A stretch of DNA of 64,000 bases, taken from NCBI RefSeq assembly GCF_025263265.1, contig NZ_CP079869.1, positions 4,030,001 through 4,094,000 on the forward strand, written 5' to 3'. The DNA comes from Mycobacterium sp. SMC-4. Its GTDB lineage: Bacteria > Actinomycetota > Actinomycetes > Mycobacteriales > Mycobacteriaceae. A model generated the notes under the pieces. That model saw nothing but the letters and a program-made list of their open reading frames with translations, had not been told where the DNA came from and made no database searches. Each line of letters begins with the position of its first letter. Position 1 is the first letter of the stretch. Shown in pieces: positions 1 to 9,373 of the stretch. Made by a program: the position numbers and the translations under genes.

Positions 1-354
1 GTACACGCGGTCGGCATGCTGACGGACCAGCTCATCCCAACTGGGCATGGCGGCCTGGTCGCCGGTGGCATCGAACACCGCCGTACCGGTGAGTTCGTCG
101 GTCGGTTCGACCCAGTCACCCTCGGTGAACTGTTCGCGGTGGGCCATCGACACCGGCGCGGCGATGATGCCGGTCTGCGCGGGATGTGTGGTGATCGCTT
201 CTTCCTCCAAGTCATGCTGGGCGTCTGGGCGGGTATCGGCAAGCTGGGGCTGACCTGCAGGGTTGCCTGGGGCCGGCGGCATGTCTTCGACAACACGACC
301 GACGGCGACATTGTTCCCGAGATGCCCCGGTTCGCGTGCCATGCCGTGTGTCAT
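1..354 (-). CDS. sigE: RNA polymerase extracytoplasmic-function sigma factor SigE, N-terminal part
   Basis: SigE directs RNA polymerase to envelope- and surface-stress genes. The frame read leftward contains [28 protein letters not shown] and [10 protein letters not shown], which match the linker and start of region 2 of mycobacterial SigE; the gene runs off the left edge, so only about 118 residues are visible. I chose the ATG at 354 because GGAGA lies ten bases upstream. In-frame ATGs at 342, 282 and 147 also exist, and M. tuberculosis SigE is known to use several starts, so shorter isoforms are likely. It is divergent from the O-methyltransferase at 521. Identity is sure; the start is moderately sure. 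Confidence 0.93.
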   Translation of the reverse strand, partial: MTHGMAREPGHLGNNVAVGRVVEDMPPAPGNPAGQPQLADTRPDAQHDLEEEAITTHPAQTGIIAAPVSMAHREQFTEGDWVEPTDELTGTAVFDATGDQAAMPSWDELVRQHADRVY

Positions 355-397
355 GCGAACACCGTCTCCTGTCGCCGTGTGGCAGGCATATGAGCTC

Positions 398-417
398 ACT
401 GAACTTTTCCTGAGAAC
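398..417 (-). promoter_or_regulatory. Possible MprA-type direct repeat upstream of sigE
   Basis: On the minus strand TCTCAGG and GTTCAGT occur 11 bp apart, about 45-60 bp upstream of the SigE start. MprA of the MprAB stress system is known to bind loosely conserved direct repeats of this kind ahead of sigE. The match is by eye and the exact consensus was not checked. Confidence 0.3.
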
Positions 418-508
418 ACCGCGTACCCCACATTCGACCAGCGGAAACAGTGCCGATCTCGACGCTCGGAGCGGGCGTGTCGCGGGGTCGGCGATGTCGG
501 CCAGCCTC

Positions 509-514
509 TACGCT
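509..514 (+). promoter_or_regulatory. -10 element for a leaderless O-methyltransferase mRNA
   Basis: TACGCT (TANNNT) ends six bases before the ATG at 521. That distance puts the first transcribed base at or next to the start codon, and no Shine-Dalgarno sequence precedes the ATG. Confidence 0.5.
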
Positions 515-520
515 GCGGGC

Positions 521-1183
521 ATGGCCAGCACCGACCAGCCCGGAGCAGCGCGGCCGTCTCCGGCCGAGGCGATCGTCGCCCATGCCGAGAACTCGATCTC
601 CGAGGATGCCATCGTCGGAGCGGCGCGCGAACGTGCCGTCGACATCGGTGCAGGCGCGGTCACCCCGGCCGTCGGGGCCCTGCTGTGCGTGCTGGCGAAG
701 CTGACCGGCGCGAAGGCGGTGGTCGAGGTCGGGACCGGCGCAGGCGTCAGCGGGTTGTGGCTGCTGTCGGGAATGCGCGAGGACGGTGTGCTGACCACCA
801 TCGACGTGGAGCCCGAGCATCAGCGGATCGCCAAACAGGCCTTCACCGAGGCCGGCGTCGGTCCGGGTCGCACCCGGCTGATCAGCGGTCGGGCCCAGGA
901 GGTGCTGACCCGGCTCGCCGACGAGTCCTACGATCTGGTGTTCATCGATGCCGACCCGATCGACCAGCCCCAGTTCGTCGTCGAGGGCGTGCGACTGCTG
1001 CGTCCCGGCGGGGCGATCGTGGTGCATCGTGCCGCGTTGGGTGGCCGCGCCGGTGATGCGACGGCCAAGGACAACGAGGTCGCCGCGGTGCGCGAAGGGG
1101 CCCGATTGATCGCCGAAGACGAACGGCTGACACCGGTGCTGATCCCGCTCGGCGACGGCCTGCTCGCCGCCGCCCGCGATTGA
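521..1183 (+). CDS. SAM-dependent O-methyltransferase (Rv1220c type)
   Basis: A 220-residue class I methyltransferase of the catechol/caffeoyl-CoA O-methyltransferase family; the acceptor is unknown. The SAM-binding glycine loop is [16 protein letters not shown], followed by TTIDVEPEH (acidic ribose-binding residue) and [14 protein letters not shown], the metal and acceptor-site segment. Length and sequence match M. tuberculosis Rv1220c, which is likewise divergent from sigE. The open frame extends further upstream, but ATG 521 fits both homologue length and a leaderless promoter; ATG 494 is the alternative. It is transcribed singly and ends before the inverted repeat at 1211-1268. Confidence 0.9.
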   Translation: MASTDQPGAARPSPAEAIVAHAENSISEDAIVGAARERAVDIGAGAVTPAVGALLCVLAKLTGAKAVVEVGTGAGVSGLWLLSGMREDGVLTTIDVEPEHQRIAKQAFTEAGVGPGRTRLISGRAQEVLTRLADESYDLVFIDADPIDQPQFVVEGVRLLRPGGAIVVHRAALGGRAGDATAKDNEVAAVREGARLIAEDERLTPVLIPLGDGLLAAARD

Positions 1184-1210
1184 TCATTTCTTCCGTGACC
1201 TTTTCTTCCG

Positions 1211-1268
1211 CGAGCAGACGCCCACACCCCTGATTTCACGCGATTTCGGGGGCCGGCGCGTCTGCTCG
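1211..1268. terminator. Long inverted repeat between the O-methyltransferase and raaS
   Basis: CGAGCAGACGC (1211-1221) and GCGTCTGCTCG (1258-1268) are perfect complements. Inside them CCCC and GGGG flank a second partly paired segment. The position just past the methyltransferase stop suggests a terminator without a U-tract, as is common in mycobacteria. Confidence 0.55.
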
Positions 1269-1278
1269 CCAGGAGGTC

Positions 1279-1324
1279 TTGACCCGGCACTGAACGCACG
1301 TTTAATCTATTGAACATGCGTTCA
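1279..1324 (+). promoter_or_regulatory. raaS promoter with two tandem palindromic operators
   Basis: TTGACC (1279-1284) and TAATCT (1303-1308) are spaced 18 bp, and TAATCT ends seven bases before ATG 1316, giving a leaderless transcript. Two similar palindromes, TGAAC-GCAC-GTTTA (1291-1304) and TGAAC-ATGC-GTTCA (1311-1324), lie exactly 20 bp apart. The first covers the -10 element and the second contains the start codon. TetR proteins bind such palindromes, so autoregulation is the obvious reading. Confidence 0.75.
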
Positions 1325-1978
1325 GCCGACGATCTCACGACGCGGGCGCGTATCCGCGATGCCGCGGTCGACCTGTTCGGCCGCGACGGTTTCGACGTCG
1401 GCGTACGCGCCATCGCCGCGGCTGCGGGCGTCAGCCCGGGACTGGTCAACCACCACTTCGGTTCCAAGGAGGGCCTGCGCCGGGCATGCGATGACCACAT
1501 CGTCCAGACCGTGCTCGACAGCAAGACCGAGTCGATCCAATCCTCCGATCCCGCAACCTGGTTCGCCCAGTTCGCCGAGATCGAGGAGTATGCCCCGCTG
1601 ATGGGCTACCTCGTGCGCAGCCTGCAGGAGGGTGGCGAACTGGCAAAGATGCTGTGGCGCAGATTGATCACCAACACCGAGGTGTACATCGAAGCCGGCG
1701 TGCAGGCGGGGACCATCAAGCCCAGCCCGGACCCGAAGGCCCGAGCGCGCTTCCTCGCCATGGCCGGTGGTGGCGCCTTTCTGCTGTATCTGCAGATGCA
1801 CGACAACCCGACCGACCTGCGCGCAGTGCTGCGCGATTACAGCGAGGAGATGGTACTGCCGGCCCTCGAGATCTACACCCACGGTCTGATGACCGACTCC
1901 ACCATGTTCGACGCGTTCACCGCCAGGAAAGCCCAGGGGGTCGCCCTGACGGCGACAGAAGGAGCGCACCATGACTGA
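1316..1978 (+). CDS. raaS: TetR-family regulator RaaS (Rv1219c type)
   Basis: A 220-residue TetR repressor. The N-terminal helix-turn-helix is at about residues 10-55 ([16 protein letters not shown], then [20 protein letters not shown]); the rest is the ligand-binding core. In M. tuberculosis this protein represses the adjacent ABC exporter and itself and is tied to survival under antimicrobials. Its last codons overlap the start of the ATPase gene by 8 bases, so all three genes form one transcript. ATG 1316 was chosen over the TTG at 1310 because of the leaderless promoter spacing. Confidence 0.9.
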   Translation: MRSADDLTTRARIRDAAVDLFGRDGFDVGVRAIAAAAGVSPGLVNHHFGSKEGLRRACDDHIVQTVLDSKTESIQSSDPATWFAQFAEIEEYAPLMGYLVRSLQEGGELAKMLWRRLITNTEVYIEAGVQAGTIKPSPDPKARARFLAMAGGGAFLLYLQMHDNPTDLRAVLRDYSEEMVLPALEIYTHGLMTDSTMFDAFTARKAQGVALTATEGAHHD

Positions 1979-2870
1979 TGCTAATGCCGTCGAGATCCAC
2001 GGATTGTCAAAGTCTTTCGGCCGCACCCGAGCACTCGACGGTCTGGACCTGACGGTCGCCGGTGGGCAGGTCCGCGGATTCCTCGGCCCCAACGGCGCGG
2101 GCAAGTCGACCACGATTCGGGTGCTGCTGGGCCTGCTACGAGCCGACGCCGGTACCGTGCGGCTGCTCGACGGCGACCCATGGCGCGAGGCAGTCCGCCT
2201 GCACCGCCGAATCGCTTATGTGCCAGGAGATGTCACACTCTGGCCTAATCTGACCGGCATGCAGGCCATCGATTTCCTCACCGGTCTGCGCGGAAAGCAA
2301 GCGGTGGACACCGCTCGTCGCGACGAGCTGATCGAGCGCTTCGAACTCGACCCGCACAAGAAGGCGCGCACCTACTCGAAAGGCAACCGGCAGAAGGTGG
2401 CCATCGTCGCGGCCTTCAGCACGCGCAGCGAGCTGTTCATCCTCGACGAGCCCACATCCGGTCTGGACCCGCTGATGGAACAGGCTTTCGCGCGATGCGT
2501 CCGAGAGGTCGTCGAGCAGGGCGCTGCGGTGCTGCTGTCCAGCCATATTCTCGCCGAGGTCGAAAAGCTCTGTGACAGTGTCACGATCATCCGGGCCGGT
2601 AAGACGGTGCGCTCCGGCAGCTTGACCGAGATGCGGCATCTGATGCGCACGACTGTTTCTGCCCGCACGCGAGGTCAGGCCGACCTGCAGAACGCGCCCT
2701 ACGTGCAGGACCTGCACACCGAACGCGACCGCGTGCGGTTCTCGGTGGATCGCGACGATCTCGACCGGGCGATGGCGGACCTGACCCGGGCAGGTCTGGC
2801 GGATCTGACGGTCACCCCCGCGTCACTGGAGGACATGTTCCTCAACGAATACCACGGGGCGCGGCAATGA
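1971..2870 (+). CDS. ABC transporter ATP-binding protein (Rv1218c type)
   Basis: The 299-residue ATPase subunit of a drug exporter. Walker A is GPNGAGKST near residue 40, the signature is the degenerate YSKGNRQK, Walker B is [13 protein letters not shown], and the H-loop is LSSHIL. The C-terminal third is the accessory domain typical of DrrA-like ATPases. It overlaps both raaS and the permease gene (ATGA), so translation is probably coupled. The M. tuberculosis pair Rv1218c-Rv1217c is reported to export several antimicrobial classes; the substrate here is inferred from that. Confidence 0.93.
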   Translation: MTDANAVEIHGLSKSFGRTRALDGLDLTVAGGQVRGFLGPNGAGKSTTIRVLLGLLRADAGTVRLLDGDPWREAVRLHRRIAYVPGDVTLWPNLTGMQAIDFLTGLRGKQAVDTARRDELIERFELDPHKKARTYSKGNRQKVAIVAAFSTRSELFILDEPTSGLDPLMEQAFARCVREVVEQGAAVLLSSHILAEVEKLCDSVTIIRAGKTVRSGSLTEMRHLMRTTVSARTRGQADLQNAPYVQDLHTERDRVRFSVDRDDLDRAMADLTRAGLADLTVTPASLEDMFLNEYHGARQ

Positions 2871-4495
2871 GCGCCTCCGTCCAGATCACGATGGATACCC
2901 GCGCACGCCACGCCGCCGTCCCGGCCGGCTCGCCGTGGGCCGGGACCCGGCGCCTCATCAGGTTGGCATTGCGCCGCGACCGGTTCCGATTGACCATCTG
3001 GCTCGTGACCCTTACGGCGCTGGTGGGTTACTCCCCGACAGCCTTCGAGCTCGCCTACCCTGAAGAGGCACAACGGCTGGCCAGAGTAGAGCTGCTCAAG
3101 ACGCCCGCCGGCATGCTGATGGGCGGGCCGATGTTCGGGGTCAACGAGACTGCGCTGGGGGTGATGGTCGCCAACGAGCTGATGCTGACGTTGATCGTCG
3201 CCGCCTCCATTCTGGCCATCCTGACCGTGGTTCGGCACACCCGCGCAGCAGAGGAGGATGGCAGCGCGGAATTGGTCCTCGCCTCGGTCGTCGGACGCCA
3301 TGCCCGCACCACCGCGGCACTGAGCGTGGTGGCCGGCGTCAACGCCGCACTGGCCCTGGCGATGACCGCCGCGTTGGTGGCCACCGGTCTCGACGTGGTC
3401 GACAGCGCGGCGATGTGCGTCGGGGTCACCGCGGTCGCCATGACATTCGGCGCGGTGGCCTCGGTCACCGCACAGCTGTGGCGCACCGCGCGCGCAGCCA
3501 CCGGCGCCGCGCTGGGCACGCTCGGAATCGCCGCCCTGATCCGCGGGCTCGGCGACGTCATCGACCACTCCGGCAGCGCGCTGAGCTGGTTCTCTCCCAT
3601 CGCGTGGGCACAGCAGATGCGCCCGTTCGCCGACCTGCGCTGGTGGCCGATGACCGCGTTGGTCGCTGCCACCGTCGCCCTGATCATCACCGCGGCGTTC
3701 CTCGAGCAGCAGCGCCAATACGACGACGGCACAATTGCTTCCACCGGCGAGCGGCCCAACGCGCGGCGTATCGGCGGCGTCTTCGGGTTGCATCTGGCGT
3801 TGCAACGCGGACAGCTGATCGGCTGGTCGATCGGCCTGTTCGCCGGGGGCCTGGCGTTCGGTTCGATGACCCAGTCGCTGCTCGACGCGGCCGTCGACAA
3901 CGAGCTGATCGCGCGGATGCTCGATGCCGAGGGCACCGACGGAGTGCACACCGCCATGTCGCAGTTCCTCGCCGCGGCCGCCGGCGCGTTCGTGGTTGCC
4001 GCCGTGCTGCGGGTGTACGCAGACGAGACGTCCGGCCTCGGTGAAGCCGTGCTGGCTCGGCCGGTGTCTCGTTGGCGTTGGCTGACCAGCGCGGTGGCGT
4101 CATCGGTGCTCGGCTCGACAGTGCTGATGGCCTTGGCCGGGTTCGGTAACGGACTGGGCGCCGGGCTGACCCTTGGGGAAGCCCAGACCGTACTGCGGCT
4201 GACCGCAGCCGGCCTGGCGTTCGTTCCCGCGCTGGCGGTACTGGCCGGTGTCGCGGCGGTCGCGGTGGCCTTACGCCAGCCCTGGATCGGCTGGCTGGCG
4301 GTGACTTTCGTGATCACGACGTTGTATCTGGCTGCGCTGCTGCGCCTGCCCCAGTGGTTGGTGGACCTGTCGCCGGTCGGTCGGATCACCGCCCCTGCGC
4401 AGACGTCGCTTGCCGCCATGCTCACGATGCTTGTGGTCGCCGCCGCGCTCACCGCGGCCGCCGGGTTGTGCTACCGGCAGCGAGACGCCGCCTGA
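2867..4495 (+). CDS. ABC-2 type permease of the RaaS-controlled exporter (Rv1217c type)
   Basis: A 542-residue integral membrane protein with about twelve hydrophobic segments arranged as two similar halves, for example around residues 40-60, 105-125, 155-225 and 330-540. It would form the membrane channel for the ATPase encoded just upstream, overlapping it by four bases. The first 35 residues are cytoplasmic and basic. The gene ends 21 bases from the convergent glgC stop, with no clear terminator between them. Confidence 0.9.
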   Translation: MSASVQITMDTRARHAAVPAGSPWAGTRRLIRLALRRDRFRLTIWLVTLTALVGYSPTAFELAYPEEAQRLARVELLKTPAGMLMGGPMFGVNETALGVMVANELMLTLIVAASILAILTVVRHTRAAEEDGSAELVLASVVGRHARTTAALSVVAGVNAALALAMTAALVATGLDVVDSAAMCVGVTAVAMTFGAVASVTAQLWRTARAATGAALGTLGIAALIRGLGDVIDHSGSALSWFSPIAWAQQMRPFADLRWWPMTALVAATVALIITAAFLEQQRQYDDGTIASTGERPNARRIGGVFGLHLALQRGQLIGWSIGLFAGGLAFGSMTQSLLDAAVDNELIARMLDAEGTDGVHTAMSQFLAAAAGAFVVAAVLRVYADETSGLGEAVLARPVSRWRWLTSAVASSVLGSTVLMALAGFGNGLGAGLTLGEAQTVLRLTAAGLAFVPALAVLAGVAAVAVALRQPWIGWLAVTFVITTLYLAALLRLPQWLVDLSPVGRITAPAQTSLAAMLTMLVVAAALTAAAGLCYRQRDAA

Positions 4496-4516
4496 AGGTG
4501 ACACCGACGGCAACGG

Positions 4517-5731
4517 TCAGACCCAGACGCCCTTGCCGACCGCCACCACGCCCCCGGCGCTGATCGAGAACCGCTCGCGATCCTTGTCCAGATCGACCCC
4601 GACCATTTCCCCGGGGCCGACGACGACGTTCTTGTCCAGGATCGCGTGGCGCACCACCGCTCCGCGACCGATGCGCACCCCGGGCATGATCACGCTGCCC
4701 TCGACGATGGCGCCGTCGTCGATCGAGACGTTGGACGACAGCACCGAGTTGCGCACCGACGCGGCCGAGACGATGCTTCCGGCGCCGACCACCGACTCCT
4801 GGGCCGATCCACCGTTGACGAACTTCGCCGGTGCCAGGTTCTCCGAGCCTCCCCGAATCGGCCAGCGCTTGTTGTACAGATTGAAGATCGGATGCACCGA
4901 CACCAGGTCCATGTGCGCGTCGTAGAACGCATCCAGGGTTCCGACGTCGCGCCAGTAGCCGTGGTCGCGCTCGGTTGCCCCGGGCACCTCGTTGTTGCTG
5001 AAGTCGTAGACCGCGGCCATCCCGTCGGACACCAGCCGCGGGATGATGTCACCGCCCATGTCGTGATCGGAGTCGTCGTCCTCGGCGTCGGCCCGGATGG
5101 CATCGATGAGCACCTTGGTGGTGAAGATGTAGTTGCCCATCGACACGAACGTCTGCGCCGGGTCGTCCGGGGTTCCCGGCGGGTCGGCCGGCTTCTCGAT
5201 GAACGAACGGATGCGTCCCGAGTCGTCGGCGTCGATGCAGCCGAAGGCGCTGGCTTCGGCCCGCGGCACCCGAATGCCGGCCACCGTCGCGCCCGCCCCG
5301 CTGTCGATGTGCTGGGCGACCATCTGCTCGGGATCCATCCGGTAGACGTGGTCGGCGCCGAAGATCACGATGTAGTCGGGGTCTTCGTCATAGATCAGGT
5401 TCATCGACTGATAGATGGCGTCAGCCGAACCGGTGTACCAGCGCGGCCCGAGACGCTGCTGGGCCGGCACCGGCGTGATGTACTCCCCAGCAAGCCCGGA
5501 TAACCGCCAGTTCTGCGAGATATGCCGATCCAGCGAATGCGACTTGTATTGGGTCAGTACACAGATCCGCAGATAGCGGGCGTTGACCAGGTTCGACAGC
5601 ACGAAGTCGATCAGCCGGTAGGCGCCCCCGAACGGCACCGCAGGCTTGGCGCGGTCGGCCGTCAGCGGATACAACCGCTTGCCCTCTCCGCCGGCGAGGA
5701 CGATGCCAAGCACGTGTGGCGCTTCCCTCAT
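4517..5731 (-). CDS. glgC: Glucose-1-phosphate adenylyltransferase
   Basis: Makes ADP-glucose from ATP and glucose-1-phosphate for glycogen, capsular alpha-glucan and maltose-1-phosphate synthesis. The 404-residue protein begins [18 protein letters not shown], the nucleotide-binding loop with its essential Arg/Lys, followed by [16 protein letters not shown]. The C-terminal third carries left-handed beta-helix hexapeptide repeats such as [11 protein letters not shown] and [10 protein letters not shown]. It is divergent from glgM, which uses its product. The start ATG has a -10 TAGGTT six bases upstream. Confidence 0.96.
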   Translation of the reverse strand: MREAPHVLGIVLAGGEGKRLYPLTADRAKPAVPFGGAYRLIDFVLSNLVNARYLRICVLTQYKSHSLDRHISQNWRLSGLAGEYITPVPAQQRLGPRWYTGSADAIYQSMNLIYDEDPDYIVIFGADHVYRMDPEQMVAQHIDSGAGATVAGIRVPRAEASAFGCIDADDSGRIRSFIEKPADPPGTPDDPAQTFVSMGNYIFTTKVLIDAIRADAEDDDSDHDMGGDIIPRLVSDGMAAVYDFSNNEVPGATERDHGYWRDVGTLDAFYDAHMDLVSVHPIFNLYNKRWPIRGGSENLAPAKFVNGGSAQESVVGAGSIVSAASVRNSVLSSNVSIDDGAIVEGSVIMPGVRIGRGAVVRHAILDKNVVVGPGEMVGVDLDKDRERFSISAGGVVAVGKGVWV

Positions 5732-5737
5732 GCTGCC

Positions 5738-5743
5738 AACCTA
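5738..5743 (-). promoter_or_regulatory. -10 element for leaderless glgC
   Basis: TAGGTT on the minus strand ends six bases before the glgC ATG at 5731, fitting a leaderless mRNA. Confidence 0.5.
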
Positions 5744-5877
5744 TCCGCACGTTGGGACGGCGGCCAGCCATTCCGGGCTTTGACGCGCGCGTCGCACCCC
5801 GTCGGCCGTCGGGGCGTTCGTCTGGGTCTGTCCGTCAAGACAATTCACGATGCTGGGCAGCCGGTGCCGAAGTTGGC

Positions 5878-5883
5878 TACGGT
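5878..5883 (+). promoter_or_regulatory. -10 element for leaderless glgM
   Basis: TACGGT ends seven bases before ATG 5891. The only purine-rich stretch (AGGGA) is too close to the ATG to act as a normal ribosome binding site. Confidence 0.5.
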
Positions 5884-5890
5884 CAGGGAC

Positions 5891-7057
5891 ATGCGGGTGG
5901 CGATGATGACTCGGGAGTACCCACCCGAGGTGTACGGCGGTGCGGGGGTGCATGTCACCGAGCTCGTGGCCCAGTTGCGCCGGCTCTGTGAGGTCGATGT
6001 GCACTGCATGGGCGCCCCCCGTCCGGGTGTGACGGTGGCCGCGCCCGATCCGGCGCTGGCCGGGGCCAACGCGGCATTGGCCACTCTGTCGGCGGATCTG
6101 ACCATGGTCAACACCGCCTCGGCGGCCTCGGTGGTGCATTCCCACACCTGGTACACCGGCATGGCCGGCCACCTGGCAGCGCTGCTCTACGACGTCCCCC
6201 ATGTACTCACCGCGCACTCGCTGGAGCCCAGACGGCCGTGGAAGGCCGAACAGCTCGGCGGCGGTTATCGCATCTCGTCATGGGTGGAGAAGACGGCCGT
6301 GGAGGCGGCCGCGGCGGTGATCGCGGTCAGCTCCGGCATGCGCGCCGATGTCCTGGCGACCTACCCGGCGCTGGACCCCGCACGGGTGCACGTGGTGCGC
6401 AACGGCATCGATACCGACGTCTGGCGGCCGGTGGCTCGCGGCACCGGTGACACCTCGGTGCTCAACGCCCTAGGCGTCGACCCAGACCGCCCGATCGTCG
6501 CGTTCGTCGGCCGCATCACCCGCCAGAAGGGCGTCGCGCACCTGGTAGCCGCCGCTCACCATTTCGCGCCGGAGGTCCAGCTGGTGATGTGTGCCGGCGC
6601 TCCGGACACCCCGGAGATCGCCGAAGAGGTGACCTCGGCGGTGCACCGGCTCTGCGCTGTGCGCTCGGGGGTCTACTGGGTGCGCGAGATGCTGCCAACC
6701 CATGACATTTGCGAAATACTCTCGGCAGCAGCGGTATTCGTGTGCCCGTCGGTGTACGAACCGTTGGGAATCGTCAACCTGGAGGCGATGGCGTGCGCGA
6801 CCGCGGTGGTCGCGTCCGACGTCGGCGGCATCCCCGAGGTGGTCGACGACCAGCGCACCGGTGTGCTGGTGCACTACACCGCCGAAGACGCCGTGTCCTT
6901 CGAACGCAACCTGGCCGAGGCCGTCAATGCCCTCGTCGGCGATCCGGACCGGGCCCGCCGTTACGGACAGGCGGGCCGCCAACGCTGCATCGACGAGTTC
7001 TCCTGGGCTCAGATCGCCCAGGAGACCCTGCAGATCTACCGTCAGGTCACGGCCTAG
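5891..7057 (+). CDS. glgM: ADP-glucose-dependent glycosyltransferase GlgM (annotated GlgA)
   Basis: A 388-residue GT4 glycosyltransferase. In M. tuberculosis the orthologue Rv1212c transfers glucose from ADP-glucose to glucose-1-phosphate to give maltose-1-phosphate, the GlgE building block for alpha-glucans. Visible are the N-terminal glycine-rich loop YPPEVYGGAGVH, the GT-B C-terminal FVGRITRQKG, and the donor-site motif VYEPLGIVNLEAMAC (E-x7-E). The open frame starts far upstream inside glgC on the other strand, but ATG 5891 fits homologue length and the promoter. Confidence 0.94.
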   Translation: MRVAMMTREYPPEVYGGAGVHVTELVAQLRRLCEVDVHCMGAPRPGVTVAAPDPALAGANAALATLSADLTMVNTASAASVVHSHTWYTGMAGHLAALLYDVPHVLTAHSLEPRRPWKAEQLGGGYRISSWVEKTAVEAAAAVIAVSSGMRADVLATYPALDPARVHVVRNGIDTDVWRPVARGTGDTSVLNALGVDPDRPIVAFVGRITRQKGVAHLVAAAHHFAPEVQLVMCAGAPDTPEIAEEVTSAVHRLCAVRSGVYWVREMLPTHDICEILSAAAVFVCPSVYEPLGIVNLEAMACATAVVASDVGGIPEVVDDQRTGVLVHYTAEDAVSFERNLAEAVNALVGDPDRARRYGQAGRQRCIDEFSWAQIAQETLQIYRQVTA

Positions 7058-7069
7058 CCGACGGCGACG

Positions 7070-7237
7070 CTAGCTGGTGACGCCCTTGAGTTCGTCGCCG
7101 AGCGCGGCTGCCTCTTCAGGGGTGAGTTCGACGACCAGCCGGCCACCGCCCTCCAGTGGTACCCGCATCACGATGCCGCGCCCCTCCTTGGTCGCTTCCA
7201 GTGGACCGTCTCCGGTCCGGGGCTTCATCGCCGCCAT
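7070..7237 (-). CDS. DUF3117 small protein (Rv1211 type)
   Basis: A 55-residue protein too short for many gene finders. It reads MAAMKPRTGDGPLEATKEGR, then GIVMRVPLEGGGRLVVELTP, ending in DELKGVTS, almost the consensus of the actinobacterial DUF3117 family, whose function is unknown. The predicted fold is a short beta sheet with a terminal helix. A strong ribosome binding site, GGAGGGAG, lies about seven bases before the ATG. It is convergent with glgM, 12 bases away. Confidence 0.92.
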   Translation of the reverse strand: MAAMKPRTGDGPLEATKEGRGIVMRVPLEGGGRLVVELTPEEAAALGDELKGVTS

Positions 7238-7403
7238 CGAGTGCTCCCTCCACAGTGGACGTGCCCGTCAGGGCCCGGTGTGTCCTGCGAACCGTGGAGC
7301 TGCCCACCTATCCGATGTCGGCAGCTCCCGGCTCTGACCTGCTACAGATCTTCCATTGTTCCCTATCCCGGGCGAGTCGTGTGCAAAGACCCGGCGATAA
7401 CGG
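7238..7403. other. Intergenic region with a 9-bp inverted repeat ahead of the DUF3117 gene
   Basis: GGAGCTGCC (7296-7304) and GGCAGCTCC (7320-7328) are perfect complements separated by 15 bases, in the leader or promoter of the DUF3117 gene and downstream of tagA. It could end tagA transcripts or shape the DUF3117 5' leader. No convincing promoter was seen. Confidence 0.4.
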
Positions 7404-8012
7404 TCAGCCGTCCTCGCGCGGCACCCAGCAGTTGGCGACGTGGTCATCGACCATGCCGGTCGCCTGCATGAGCGCATAGGCCGTTGTGGGCCCCACGAAC
7501 CGGAACCCTCGGCGCTTGAGATCCTTGGCCATCGCGGTCGATTCCGGGGTCACCGCCGCCACTCGCGACAGGTCCACCGGCCGCGGCCGGGTGGCGGCGT
7601 CGGGCGGCGCGAACGACCACAACAGCTCACCGAGATCGATGCCCTGATCGGTGAGATCGGCGGTGGCGCGGGCATTGGCGACCGTGGCCTCGATCTTGGC
7701 CCGATTGCGGACGATCCCGGGATCGGCCAGCAACCGCTCGATGTCGCGATCGGTGTAGCGCGCGATTTTCTCGATGTCGAAGCCGTCGAACGCTGCGCGG
7801 AAGTTGTTCCGCTTGCGCAGGATGATCAGCCAGGACAGCCCGCTCTGGAAGGCCTCCAAGCTGATTCGCTCGAACAGCGCATCCGAATCACGCACCGGCC
7901 GGCCCCACTCCTGGTCGTGATAGTCCCGGTACAGCACGAAATCCTCTGCCGAGAGCCGTGATTGATCGATCCACCCACACCGGACCCGGCGGTCCTCGAC
8001 TGCGCTGATCAC
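7404..8012 (-). CDS. tagA: DNA-3-methyladenine glycosylase I
   Basis: Removes 3-methyladenine from alkylated DNA to start base-excision repair. The 202-residue protein has the family hallmarks RCGWIDQS and the segment YRDYHDQEWGRPVRDSDALF with the base-pocket Glu, then ISLEAFQSGLSWLIILRKR and the zinc-binding residues near the C terminus (HVANCW). It is the last gene of a leftward operon and its start overlaps the stop of the DivIVA-domain gene by four bases. It corresponds to Rv1210. Confidence 0.95.
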   Translation of the reverse strand: MISAVEDRRVRCGWIDQSRLSAEDFVLYRDYHDQEWGRPVRDSDALFERISLEAFQSGLSWLIILRKRNNFRAAFDGFDIEKIARYTDRDIERLLADPGIVRNRAKIEATVANARATADLTDQGIDLGELLWSFAPPDAATRPRPVDLSRVAAVTPESTAMAKDLKRRGFRFVGPTTAYALMQATGMVDDHVANCWVPREDG

Positions 8013-8356
8013 TGCATGTCCCAGTGGTGCGCGCCGGTAGGAGCATCGCTTCGGTCGTCGTCGGGCGGGACCGGCGTATCGGCCTGGGCCAACTGCGCAC
8101 GCAGCGAGTCGATCTCCCGACCCAGCCGCTCAAGCACCCAGTCGACTTCGCTGGTCTTGTAGCCCCGCAACGTCTGGGTGAACTTCAGCGCGTCGACATC
8201 GGCGCCGGTCACCTCCGCGACCGGCAGCACGGTGGCGGTGGTGGCGCGCGGCAGCGGAGGCAGCGGTTCCCCCCGACCGAACAACATGCTGCCGATGGCG
8301 AACAACACGATGCCGACGAGCACCAGCACGACGAGATAGAGCAGGACGAGCGTCAC
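8009..8356 (-). CDS. Membrane-anchored DivIVA-domain protein (Rv1209 type)
   Basis: A 115-residue protein with one N-terminal membrane helix (LVLLYLVVLVLVGIVLFAI, residues 3-21), a proline-containing linker, and a short DivIVA-like segment at about residues 53-95 (VTGADVDALKFTQTLRGYKT followed by SEVDWVLERLGREIDSL), predicted to be a coiled coil. DivIVA proteins localise to curved or polar membrane; the role of this small version is unknown. It sits between gpgS and tagA in one operon, as in M. tuberculosis. Confidence 0.85.
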   Translation of the reverse strand: MTLVLLYLVVLVLVGIVLFAIGSMLFGRGEPLPPLPRATTATVLPVAEVTGADVDALKFTQTLRGYKTSEVDWVLERLGREIDSLRAQLAQADTPVPPDDDRSDAPTGAHHWDMQ

Positions 8357-8413
8357 CCCTCGATAGTGCCTGACCGTCGCCCGCGCTATCCCGGCAACCG
8401 CGAGAGCAAGAGC

Positions 8414-9373
8414 TCAGCGCGGCCGCAGCGTCACCATCGGCGGGCGGTCGGCCAGCGAGACCGTCGACGTGCGCGGGGTGTAGTCCTCGCCGTCGGCGAA
8501 GAACTGGGTGAGCCCGACGCCGGAGTCGGGAATCCCGCAGCGTTGCAGCAACGTCGCGATCACCTGCCTGCTCATCGACGCCAGCTCGGTCAGCGGCCGG
8601 TTGCGGTGCGTGCGCACCCCGAGATTGACCTGGGCGATGGCGTCGAGGCCGAGGCGGTCGTAGGTGTCGACGAGCAGGCCGATCTCCACGCCGTAGCCGG
8701 GCGCGAACGGCACCGACGTCAACAGCTCACGGGTGCCGGCATACTCGCCGCCCAGCGGCTGGTACAGACACATCAACTCCGGCCGCAACGCTGCCAAAAG
8801 CGGGCGCGCCACCAGTTCGGTGACACGTCCGCCGCCATTGGCGTCCTCACCGCCGCTGACCTTGAGCGGGCGGCGGTAGAACCCCTTGACGAGATGGACA
8901 CCGTCGGTGGTCAGCAGCGGGCCCAGCAGCTTGGGTACGAACATCGGGTCCGGATCGAGCAGGTCGGAGTCGACGAAGGCGATGATGTCGCCGGTGGTGG
9001 CGGCCAGCGAGCGCCACAAGACCTCACCCTTTCCGGGTTGGGGCGCCACCTCCGGCAGCGCGACCTCGCGGCTGACCACCCGAGCGCCGGCGGCGACGGC
9101 GCGGATCTCGGTGTCGTCGGTCGAGCCGGAGTCCAGCACGATCAGCTCGTCGACCAGTCCGCCCAGCAGCGGGATGATCGTCTCGACGACGCCGCCGACC
9201 GTCTCCTCTTCATTGAGGGCGGGCAGTACCACCGACACTGTCCGGCCCCGTTTGGCGGCTTCGAGGTCGGCAATGCTCCAGTGCGGCCGGCTCCAGCTGT
9301 GGTCGCCCAGCCAGCGGTGCCGAGCCACCTCGTCCAATTGCAGGTCGTTGACACGATCAGACAGCACAGTCAT
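8414..9373 (-). CDS. gpgS: Glucosyl-3-phosphoglycerate synthase
   Basis: Transfers glucose to 3-phosphoglycerate, the first step in glucosylglycerate and methylglucose lipopolysaccharide synthesis. This GT-A enzyme of 319 residues shows SVVLPALNEEETVGGV, DELIVLDSGSTDDTE, GKGEVLWRSLA and the metal-binding FVDSDLLDPDP. LSGEY-type acceptor residues appear as LGGEYAGTRELL. The ATG overlaps the folP2 stop by four bases, so the two are translationally coupled, the same arrangement as Rv1208-Rv1207. The 57 bases between gpgS and the next gene hold nothing I recognise. Confidence 0.95.
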   Translation of the reverse strand: MTVLSDRVNDLQLDEVARHRWLGDHSWSRPHWSIADLEAAKRGRTVSVVLPALNEEETVGGVVETIIPLLGGLVDELIVLDSGSTDDTEIRAVAAGARVVSREVALPEVAPQPGKGEVLWRSLAATTGDIIAFVDSDLLDPDPMFVPKLLGPLLTTDGVHLVKGFYRRPLKVSGGEDANGGGRVTELVARPLLAALRPELMCLYQPLGGEYAGTRELLTSVPFAPGYGVEIGLLVDTYDRLGLDAIAQVNLGVRTHRNRPLTELASMSRQVIATLLQRCGIPDSGVGLTQFFADGEDYTPRTSTVSLADRPPMVTLRPR

